Source of the DNA: Frankiales bacterium
GTDB lineage: Bacteria > Actinomycetota > Actinomycetes > Mycobacteriales > SCTD01
DNA: 7,106 nt
Reading direction: 5' to 3'
Assembly (NCBI GenBank): GCA_025464915.1
Contig: JAODNF010000216.1
Location: 1 to 7,106 of the forward strand
This document shows, in pieces, positions 1-7,106 of this stretch. Position numbers and translations under genes: made by a program. Position 1 is the first letter of the stretch. Every line of letters starts with the position of its first letter. Below the pieces are notes generated by a model. That model made no database searches and had not been told where the DNA came from. It worked only from the letters and a program-made list of their open reading frames with translations.

Positions 1-245
1 TCGGGCCCGTGGACACCGTCCTCGGCCTGCTGGCGCGCACGTGCGGCCGGGAGACGGCGGCCGTCGCGCACCTGGAAGCCGCCGTGCAGCAGGCCGCGGC
101 GCTCCCCTCCCCGCCGTGGCTCGCCGACGCCCAGCTGCACCTCGCAGCAGCGATCGAGGGCAGCGACCCGGGTCGGGCGTCAGAGCTGCGGGTCGAGGCG
201 CGCACGAGCGCCGGCCGGCGCGGCTTCGACGCGCTCACCCGCTGA
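1..245 (+). CDS. C-terminal fragment of a helical-repeat protein, probably a large ATPase-type regulator
   Basis: The reading frame is open from the left edge (first full codon at base 3) and ends at TGA 243-245, so only about 80 C-terminal residues are seen. They are rich in Ala, Leu and Arg. The pattern is that of paired amphipathic helices (GLLARTCGRETAAVAHLEAA, then LADAQLHLAAAIEG, then an Arg/Ala-rich last helix), like the TPR-type tail of actinobacterial LuxR/BTAD/AAA-ATPase regulators or adenylate-cyclase-like proteins. No catalytic or DNA-binding motif lies in the visible part, so the family is inferred from helix style alone. The GTG at base 9 is an internal Val codon, not a start. 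The 3' end overlaps the convergent minus-strand gene by 11 bases, and no terminator hairpin separates the two. Confidence 0.6.
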   Translation, partial: GPVDTVLGLLARTCGRETAAVAHLEAAVQQAAALPSPPWLADAQLHLAAAIEGSDPGRASELRVEARTSAGRRGFDALTR

Positions 246-1089
246 TCGGCGCCTCGTTCCACTCGATCCAGCCCAGGCCGTCACCGGCCACGGTCGTGAA
301 CCGCGCGAGGCAGCGGTGGAACGGCCAGGTGTCGCCCCCGTCGGTGATGAGCGTCGGGCCGTGCGCGATCGGCGTGACGGTGACGTCGGTCCCGGTCGGC
401 AGCACCTTCAGGCGCCCGGTCCGGGGCAGGTCGTCGATCTCCTGGGTGCGGTCGACGTCGGTCACGGTCACGTCCCGGTCGTACCCCGTGGTGAAGCGGA
501 ACTCCGGGAAGACGACGTCCGTCACGTGCAGCCGGGTGCCGTCCGCGAGCCGCGCCGCCGACCAGCACCAGCGGCTGCTCTTCCAGTCGCGCACCCCCCA
601 CGAGTGGTCGCGTTGCCCTGGTACGTCGACGATCTCACGCGTCACGCCGTCGACGGTGACGGTGCCACTGATCAGGCAGGGGACCTCGTAACGGGTCGTG
701 ATGTCGTACTCGAACGGTGTCCCGTGGGTCGACCAGGTGAGGTCGATGCTGACCTGCACCTCGCGTCCCGCCTTGCCGTGCACGACGTCCTCGGCGGTGA
801 GCTCCTCGGCGGTCGTGGTGCCCCTGATGCGCCAGGTCCCGTCGGTGCCGACGTGGGTGATGCCGTGCACCGTCAGGGCCCCGTCGGTCGGGATCGGGGC
901 GGCCTTGTCGTCGACCCTGACGACGCCGTCGGGGGTGACGAGGCACAGCAGGTACCAGCAGGTGTCCTGGTTCGGCACCAGCCCGACGCGGACGTACCCG
1001 CCGGCGTCCTCGGTGGCCCAGTCGAAGTACCAGGACTCGTTCCACCAGTGCTCGTCGCCCGGCTCGTGCCGGTGCTCCTCGTAGGTCAC
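235..1089 (-). CDS. Lipocalin-like DUF7064/CrtC-like protein, last gene of the four-gene operon
   Basis: This encodes 284 residues from GTG at 1089 to TGA at 237-235. It is rich in Trp, Thr, Val and Asp with alternating beta-strand patterning and has no signal peptide or membrane segment. The diagnostic block is GQRDHSWGVRDW (D161, H162, W164, R167, D168, W169), which I associate from memory with the DUF7064/DUF7065 families related to hydroxyneurosporene synthase (CrtC, a carotenoid 1,2-hydratase) and AttH lipocalin-like proteins. An aromatic-rich N-terminus (HWWNESWYFDW, residues 14-24) is also typical. The fold suggests binding or hydrating a hydrophobic ligand, but no member close to this one has a reaction I can name. 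The start is fixed by the GTGA overlap with the stop of the kinase gene, with GGAG about 8 bases upstream. The much longer open frame running upstream of 1089 is a shadow of the kinase gene. The function is unproven. Confidence 0.85.
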   Translation of the reverse strand: MTYEEHRHEPGDEHWWNESWYFDWATEDAGGYVRVGLVPNQDTCWYLLCLVTPDGVVRVDDKAAPIPTDGALTVHGITHVGTDGTWRIRGTTTAEELTAEDVVHGKAGREVQVSIDLTWSTHGTPFEYDITTRYEVPCLISGTVTVDGVTREIVDVPGQRDHSWGVRDWKSSRWCWSAARLADGTRLHVTDVVFPEFRFTTGYDRDVTVTDVDRTQEIDDLPRTGRLKVLPTGTDVTVTPIAHGPTLITDGGDTWPFHRCLARFTTVAGDGLGWIEWNEAPISG

Positions 1090-2099
1090 GGGAGCAGCTC
1101 CAGGGCGTCGAGGTGATCGACCTGCGCACACGCCCTTTCGACGGAGCACAGGAACATCCGGTCGCCGCGCTCGGTCCGCTCGACCAGCATGCTGCTGGCG
1201 ATCGCCATGACCAGTGTGCCGAACGACATCCGCCGGTAGTCGCGCCAGCAGTCCTCCCAGTCGTAGTCGGCTCGGTCGAGCTCCCGGTGGTACGACCTGA
1301 CGAGCCGTTCCTCGTTCGCCGCGCGCTCTGCCGGGTCGGCGATGGCGCAGGCGACGAAGTAGCTGGTGTCGACCATCGGCGGTCCCCACGTCGCCGTCTG
1401 CCAGTCGACGACGGAGACGGTGCCCTCGCCGAACAGCAGGTTGTCGAGGCGGTAGTCGCCGTGCACGACGGCCATCGGACCGCGTCGGTCCGCCAGGTAC
1501 TGGGGCAGCCGGTCCATCAGAGCCGCGCAGATCTGCTTCTGCCGATCTGTCAGGTCGGCGTCGTAGCGCTCGAGGAAGCCCGGGAACAGGCCCTGGATCA
1601 TCGCTGCCGTGAAGGCGGCGGACTCGGGCGTCGTGCGGTTGAGCCAGGGCAGGGCAGCGATCTCCTGGTCCTCCCAGCTGCTGCCGTGCAGGTGCGCGAG
1701 CGCGGTCAGCGCGAGCTCTGCCTGCTCGAGGCTGCAGCCCGTCAGCTGGTCGCCCTGGACGGCCGGCGCCAGGTCCTGCATGAGCAGCGTGAACCAGCCG
1801 GTGTCGACCTCGACCTCGCCGTAGAAGCACTGGGGGACAGGCACTCTCAGCTTCCGCGCGAGCTCCAGGTAGAAGCACACCTCGACCTCGAAGATCCGCA
1901 GCGCCAGCCCTGTGGCGCGGCTCGTCTCGTCGGCCGCGGCGACCTTGAGGACCGCGGTGCGGCCGCTGTCGGTCGTGATGCGGAACGAGTCGCCCATCTG
2001 CCCGGTGCCGACGGGCGCGACGCTGTAGCTGCTGACCGGTTCGCCGAGCGCCTCGGTGAGCCAGTCGGCGCTCAGGTCGTCTGCGGTCTTCAGGATCAC
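1086..2099 (-). CDS. Phosphotransferase of the aminoglycoside-phosphotransferase / CHK-like kinase fold
   Basis: This is a 337-residue soluble kinase-like protein with the motifs in the expected order. A glycine-rich segment (GTGQMGDSF, about 31-39) is followed by the ATP-anchoring lysine in AVLKVA (K52) and an Glu-containing helix ending EVEVCFYLE (E73 the likely partner of K52). The Brenner motif HGDYRLDN is at 213-220 (catalytic D215, metal-binding N220), and the DFG-equivalent VVDWQ has D232. All catalytic residues are present, so it should be active. The family includes aminoglycoside, choline and ecdysteroid kinases. The fatty-acid/steroid-type neighbours and the downstream lipocalin-like gene argue for a hydroxylated organic metabolite rather than an antibiotic, but that is inference. 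The GTG start overlaps the preceding stop (GTGA) and has a strong purine-rich ribosome binding site. The stop likewise overlaps the next gene by four bases. Confidence 0.92.
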   Translation of the reverse strand: MILKTADDLSADWLTEALGEPVSSYSVAPVGTGQMGDSFRITTDSGRTAVLKVAAADETSRATGLALRIFEVEVCFYLELARKLRVPVPQCFYGEVEVDTGWFTLLMQDLAPAVQGDQLTGCSLEQAELALTALAHLHGSSWEDQEIAALPWLNRTTPESAAFTAAMIQGLFPGFLERYDADLTDRQKQICAALMDRLPQYLADRRGPMAVVHGDYRLDNLLFGEGTVSVVDWQTATWGPPMVDTSYFVACAIADPAERAANEERLVRSYHRELDRADYDWEDCWRDYRRMSFGTLVMAIASSMLVERTERGDRMFLCSVERACAQVDHLDALELLP

Positions 2100-2656
2100 G
2101 CGTCCCCCTCGGTGCGGAGTGCCTTCGACATCACGGCCTGCATCAGGTACATCGCGGCGATGTAGGTGAGCTCGAGCATCGCCACGTCGCCGAGCTCCTT
2201 GCTGAGCGGCTCGAACACCTCGTCCGGCACCGACCCGTGGTCGTGGACGAGGTGGTCCGCGAACCGCAGCAGGTGCTGCTCGGTGCTGGTGAACAGCTCG
2301 CTCGTCGGGTCGGTCTCGACGGCCTTGATGCGCTCCTCGGTCTCGCCGAGGTTCCGGAGCGCGAGGACGTGCTGGCTGCTGACGAACCCGCTGCCCGCGG
2401 CGAAGCCGATGCGGGTCTGCGCCAGCTCCCTCAGCAACGGCGGCAGCTCCCGGTCCGGGGACTGGTAGAGCAGGAACCCCTTCACGGCGTGCTCGAGCAC
2501 GTCGGGGGAGTTGGCGAAGACGGTCCACCAGTCGCCGTTGGTCCCTGTCGCCGTACCCGGCTGCTCCACCGGGCAGCGGCCCTCGAAGAGGTGGTCGTAG
2601 ATCATCGTGACGACCGGGCTGGTCGCCTCGGCCCGCGTGACCTGGTGCAGCCGCAT
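2096..2656 (-). CDS. Carboxymuconolactone decarboxylase (AhpD-fold) family protein without the CxxC pair
   Basis: This encodes 186 residues, all predicted helical, from ATG 2656 to TGA 2098-2096. The segment LLRELAQTRIGFAAGSGFVSSQHVLALRNLG (residues 74-104 in two stretches around H96) matches the core of CMD/AhpD-like proteins, including the proton-relay His (H96). A second helical block, ADHLVHDHGSVPDEVFEPL, is the usual C-terminal helix pair. In AhpD-type peroxidases two Cys sit six and three residues before this His. Here those positions are G90 and S93, and the only Cys in the protein is C28, so a disulfide-reductase role is unlikely. A gamma-lactone decarboxylase-like or purely binding role is possible. 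The start overlaps the VOC stop as TGATG, with no good ribosome binding site of its own, so its translation probably depends on the upstream gene. Confidence 0.85.
   Translation of the reverse strand: MRLHQVTRAEATSPVVTMIYDHLFEGRCPVEQPGTATGTNGDWWTVFANSPDVLEHAVKGFLLYQSPDRELPPLLRELAQTRIGFAAGSGFVSSQHVLALRNLGETEERIKAVETDPTSELFTSTEQHLLRFADHLVHDHGSVPDEVFEPLSKELGDVAMLELTYIAAMYLMQAVMSKALRTEGDA
2104..2110 (-). promoter_or_regulatory. Ribosome binding site of the kinase gene
   Basis: GAGGGGG on the minus strand lies four bases before the GTG at 2099, inside the end of the preceding gene. It supports the GTG as the true start, although a longer open frame continues upstream. It also suggests that the kinase can be initiated independently as well as by coupling. 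Confidence 0.6.
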
Positions 2657-3177
2657 CAGGCGGTCGCGACCAGCGGCTTCACGTCCTCCGGCGTGAGCGC
2701 GCGCGTCCAGGCGGCGAACTCCAGCAGGATCCCGTCCGGGTCCTGGAAGTAGACGCTCCGCACGAAGACCCCCGGGTGCACCTCCTCGGCGATCCCGAGC
2801 TCGGAGTCGTCGTGGTTCGCCACCTCCGTGCAGTCGATCCCCTTGCTGCGCAGGCCCTCGACGTACTCCTCCATCTTCTCCGCCGGCACCGCGAACGCGA
2901 CGTGGTTCATCGACCCGTGCGCGCTCGTCGCGTTCCCCTGGTCCGGCCGGTTCGCCGGTGCGGAGACGCCAGGTGCTGCCTCGGCGGCGTCCGGGAACCA
3001 GAAGAACGCGACCGCGTCCCCGTTGCCGCAGTCGAAGAAGAAGTGCTTCCCCAGCCCGAACGGCAGGTCGATGGTCTTGATGAGCGGCATGCCCAGCAGG
3101 TCCCGGTAGAAGTGCACCGTCCGCTCCATGTCCTTGCACACCAGAGCCAGGTGGTTGATCCCGCGGAACTCGAACAT
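2656..3177 (-). CDS. VOC-family (glyoxalase / extradiol-dioxygenase fold) protein, first gene of the operon
   Basis: This encodes 173 residues forming two beta-alpha-beta-beta-beta modules: about 7-62 (GINHLALVCKDMERTVHFYR, then the LLGMPL turn) and about 90-157 (MNHVAFAVP, then FQDPDGILLEFAAW). H9, H92 and E153 occupy the positions of the 2-His-1-carboxylate metal site used by type I extradiol dioxygenases. The position that supplies a fourth ligand in glyoxalase I appears to be F58, so a glyoxalase I role is less likely. The reaction is unknown; a metal-dependent dioxygenase, epimerase or lyase step on a small organic substrate fits the family. I chose the ATG at 3177 because GGAGG lies five bases upstream. 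An in-frame GTG at 3189 would add four residues but has only a poor ribosome binding site. It is preceded by its own promoter. Confidence 0.9.
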   Translation of the reverse strand: MFEFRGINHLALVCKDMERTVHFYRDLLGMPLIKTIDLPFGLGKHFFFDCGNGDAVAFFWFPDAAEAAPGVSAPANRPDQGNATSAHGSMNHVAFAVPAEKMEEYVEGLRSKGIDCTEVANHDDSELGIAEEVHPGVFVRSVYFQDPDGILLEFAAWTRALTPEDVKPLVATA

Positions 3178-3182
3178 CGTCG

Positions 3183-3187
3183 CCTCC
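3183..3187 (-). promoter_or_regulatory. Shine-Dalgarno site of the VOC gene
   Basis: GGAGG on the minus strand is five bases before the ATG at 3177. It decides between that ATG and the in-frame GTG at 3189, which would place this motif inside the coding region. Confidence 0.75.
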
Positions 3188-3207
3188 ACTTACCTGCAGG
3201 AGTGCCG

Positions 3208-3236
3208 ATAATGTTGCGTGCGGGTGCCCCCGTCAA
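3208..3236 (-). promoter_or_regulatory. Housekeeping-type promoter of the four-gene operon
   Basis: On the minus strand TTGACG (3236-3231) is followed by exactly 17 bases and CATTAT (3213-3208). This matches the sigma-70/SigA pattern at five of six and four of six positions. Transcription would start near 3201, giving a leader of about 24 bases that carries the GGAGG site. The -35 element begins four bases after the stop codon of the upstream MBL gene. I see no obvious operator palindrome over it. Confidence 0.65.
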
Positions 3237-3239
3237 CGG

Positions 3240-3887
3240 CTACCAGCCGCGCTCTCGCCACTCAGGCAGGTTCGGGCGCTCGGTGCCGATGGTCGAGTCG
3301 GAGCCGTGGCCCGGGTAGAACCAGGTTGAGTCGGGCAGCGCGAACAGCTTGGTCTCGACGTCGTCGATGAGGGTCGCGAACCGCCTCGCGTCCTTCTCGG
3401 TGTTGCCGACGCCGCCGGGGAACAGCGAGTCCCCGGTGAACAGGTGCCCGCCCTCGGGCTCGAAGTAGAGCGCGACCGAGCCGGGGGTGTGGCCGACGAT
3501 GGTGATCGCCTGCAGGTCGTGGGACCCGACGGTGACCACGTCGTCGTCGGTGATGAGGCGGTCCACGGGCACTGGGAGGTCGGGCGCGTCGGCGGCGGTG
3601 GCGAGGACGGGGGCGCCAGTGGCCTTCACCACCGTCTCGAGGCCCTGCCAGTGGTCCCAGTGGCCGTGCGTCTCGACGATCCCGATCAGCCGGCCGTCGC
3701 CCAGGGTCTCCAGGAGCCGCTCGGGGTCGCCGGCGGCGTCCACGAGCAGGGTGTCGCCGCTCGCGGTGTCCCGCAGGAAGTAGCAGTTGTTGTTGAACGG
3801 GTTCGTCGCGATCTTGGTGATCGTCAGCCCCGGGAGCTCCCGCACGTCGGTGGGACCGCCCACCTCGACCTCGCCTGAGTACGCCAT
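3240..3887 (-). CDS. MBL-fold metallo-hydrolase, glyoxalase-II-like
   Basis: This 215-residue cytosolic protein has the full metallo-beta-lactamase ligand set. THGHWDH supplies H74, H76, D78 and H79, GHTPGS supplies H133, FTGDSLF supplies the bridging D153, and FYPGHG supplies H194. This is the binuclear metal site of glyoxalase II and related thioester hydrolases, so hydrolysis of a thioester or ester is the likely reaction; the substrate is unknown. It is slightly shorter than classical glyoxalase II and lacks the C-terminal substrate-binding helical domain, so hydroxyacylglutathione itself is not implied, and actinobacteria generally use mycothiol instead. It is divergent from uvrA. From memory the same divergent pair occurs in Mycobacterium tuberculosis (Rv1637c/Rv1638) and in Streptomyces. 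The start at ATG 3887 has no good ribosome binding site but a -10-like hexamer at leaderless spacing. The stop is TAG 3242-3240. Confidence 0.92.
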   Translation of the reverse strand: MAYSGEVEVGGPTDVRELPGLTITKIATNPFNNNCYFLRDTASGDTLLVDAAGDPERLLETLGDGRLIGIVETHGHWDHWQGLETVVKATGAPVLATAADAPDLPVPVDRLITDDDVVTVGSHDLQAITIVGHTPGSVALYFEPEGGHLFTGDSLFPGGVGNTEKDARRFATLIDDVETKLFALPDSTWFYPGHGSDSTIGTERPNLPEWRERGW

Positions 3888-3893
3888 GAGCCG

Positions 3894-3899
3894 ACGCTA
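3894..3899 (-). promoter_or_regulatory. Candidate leaderless -10 element of the MBL gene
   Basis: TAGCGT on the minus strand fits the actinobacterial TANNNT -10 pattern. It is followed by six bases and then the ATG at 3887, which puts the predicted first transcribed base on the A of the start codon. No Shine-Dalgarno-like purine run is seen before the ATG, which agrees with a leaderless transcript. The -35 region around 3917-3922 is not recognisable, so the call rests on the -10 and the spacing. Confidence 0.45.
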
Positions 3900-3942
3900 T
3901 CCCGACCGGGCGGGCCTGCTCGCTCGTACCCCTTGTTCCCGC

Positions 3943-3982
3943 CCCTGGCCAACTGCCTACGTGGGTAGGCAGTTGGCCAGGG
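3943..3982. repeat. Perfect 18-bp inverted repeat with a 4-base loop in the MBL/uvrA divergent region
   Basis: The left arm occupies 3943-3960 (begins CCCTGGCC, ends TGCCTAC) and the right arm 3965-3982 is its exact reverse complement, with GTGG between. It lies about 56 bases upstream of the MBL start and about 130 bases upstream of the candidate uvrA -10. Neither side is followed by a T-run, and both flanking genes point away from it, so an intrinsic terminator for either gene is not expected. A regulator-binding site, a small structured transcript or a dispersed repeat element are the remaining options. A random perfect 18-bp match at this spacing is very unlikely. Confidence 0.85.
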
Positions 3983-4067
3983 TGGAAAGGGCGTCCCCGA
4001 GCGCTCTCCGGGACGTCTGCTGGAGGGGACACCGGCACGCTCACGGTGGGCGGGCCACGGAGAGCGG

Positions 4068-4082
4068 CGGACGTCACGTCCG
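4068..4082. promoter_or_regulatory. 15-base palindrome upstream of uvrA, possible operator
   Basis: CGGACGT and ACGTCCG are perfect 7-base arms around a single C at 4075. The palindrome lies about 32 bases upstream of the candidate uvrA -10 hexamer, where an activator or repressor could act. I do not recognise it as the site of a known regulator, and it does not match the actinobacterial LexA box. Confidence 0.35.
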
Positions 4083-4097
4083 GGAGCGGGATGGTTC

Positions 4098-4119
4098 TGT
4101 CGGACAGCGCCGTTAGCCT
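4098..4119 (+). promoter_or_regulatory. Candidate uvrA core promoter with a small palindrome in the spacer
   Basis: TAGCCT at 4114-4119 fits the TANNNT -10 pattern and would start transcription near 4126, giving a leader of about 33 bases. No clear -35 hexamer is found at 16-18 bases spacing. The palindrome CTGTCGGACAG (4098-4108, 5-base arms) lies in the spacer just upstream of the -10, where a bound repressor would block RNA polymerase. No GAAC-N4-GTTC LexA site is seen between 3888 and 4158. Confidence 0.4.
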
Positions 4120-4149
4120 GGGAACGGAGCTTCCCCAGCCCCCGACTCG

Positions 4150-4154
4150 AAGGA
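4150..4154 (+). promoter_or_regulatory. uvrA ribosome binding site
   Basis: AAGGA lies four bases before the ATG at 4159 and supports that start. The encoded protein then begins with MADRLVVRGAREHNL, the normal UvrA N-terminus. Confidence 0.6.
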
Positions 4155-4158
4155 AACG

Positions 4159-7106
<2,948 letters not shown>

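Noticed and set aside
1090..1878. Upstream extension of the DUF7064-like gene to a 547-codon frame
   Set aside because: The extra residues are an Arg/Pro/Gly-rich shadow of the kinase frame; the GTGA overlap at 1086-1089 marks the true start.
1086..2099. Aminoglycoside-resistance gene
   Set aside because: The fold and motifs are shared with that family, but the operon context is metabolic and nothing in the sequence points to an antibiotic substrate.
1113..2165. 350-codon plus-strand open frame opposite the kinase gene
   Set aside because: The opposite strand encodes a complete kinase with intact catalytic motifs; the plus-strand translation shows no motif and looks like a codon-bias shadow.
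3177..3189. GTG at 3189 as the start of the VOC gene
   Set aside because: The ATG at 3177 has GGAGG five bases upstream, while the GTG has only a weak site and would put that motif inside the coding region.
3943..3982. Intrinsic terminator interpretation of the inverted repeat
   Set aside because: No T-run follows on either strand, and both flanking genes are transcribed away from it.
4118..4138. Imperfect hairpin CTGGGAA / TTCCCCAG as a uvrA leader attenuator
   Set aside because: Its left arm overlaps the predicted -10 and lies upstream of the predicted transcription start, so it would not form in the RNA; one base is also bulged.

Overview
The window is GC-rich throughout, with strong third-position G/C bias, GTG starts, overlapping start/stop codons and long antisense shadow frames. 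Together with the divergent pairing of uvrA and a small metallo-beta-lactamase-fold gene, which I recall from Mycobacterium and Streptomyces, this points to a chromosomal segment of a high-GC actinobacterium. I cannot name the genus. There are no rRNA or tRNA genes, insertion sequences, CRISPR arrays or phage genes.

Layout from left to right. (1) Positions 1-245, plus strand: the last ~80 residues of a helical-repeat protein, probably a large ATPase-type regulator. (2) Positions 235-3177, minus strand: a tightly packed four-gene operon read right to left. It encodes a VOC-fold protein, a carboxymuconolactone decarboxylase (CMD)/AhpD-fold protein, an aminoglycoside-phosphotransferase-fold small-molecule kinase and a lipocalin-like protein of the DUF7064/CrtC-like kind. 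The three junctions overlap by 1, 4 and 4 bases, so translation is probably coupled. A good housekeeping-type promoter and a strong ribosome binding site precede the first gene. The operon's last stop codon overlaps the tail of the plus-strand gene by 11 bases. (3) Positions 3240-3887, minus strand: a glyoxalase-II-like MBL-fold hydrolase with a complete metal-ligand set and a probable leaderless start. (4) Positions 3888-4158: a 271-base divergent intergenic region with a perfect 18-bp inverted repeat, two shorter palindromes and a candidate uvrA promoter. (5) Positions 4159-7106, plus strand: uvrA, complete at the 5' end and cut by the window edge close to its expected C-terminus.

uvrA (nucleotide excision repair) and its divergent MBL partner look like conserved core genome. 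The four-gene operon is the accessory and least understood part. Its gene content suggests modification or breakdown of a small, probably lipophilic organic molecule, with the kinase phosphorylating a hydroxyl group and the VOC and lipocalin-like proteins acting on related intermediates. The substrate cannot be read from sequence. The points most worth a second look are this cassette, the 40-base perfect palindrome between the MBL gene and uvrA, and two departures from canonical residues in UvrA (a zinc ligand and the first ABC signature).
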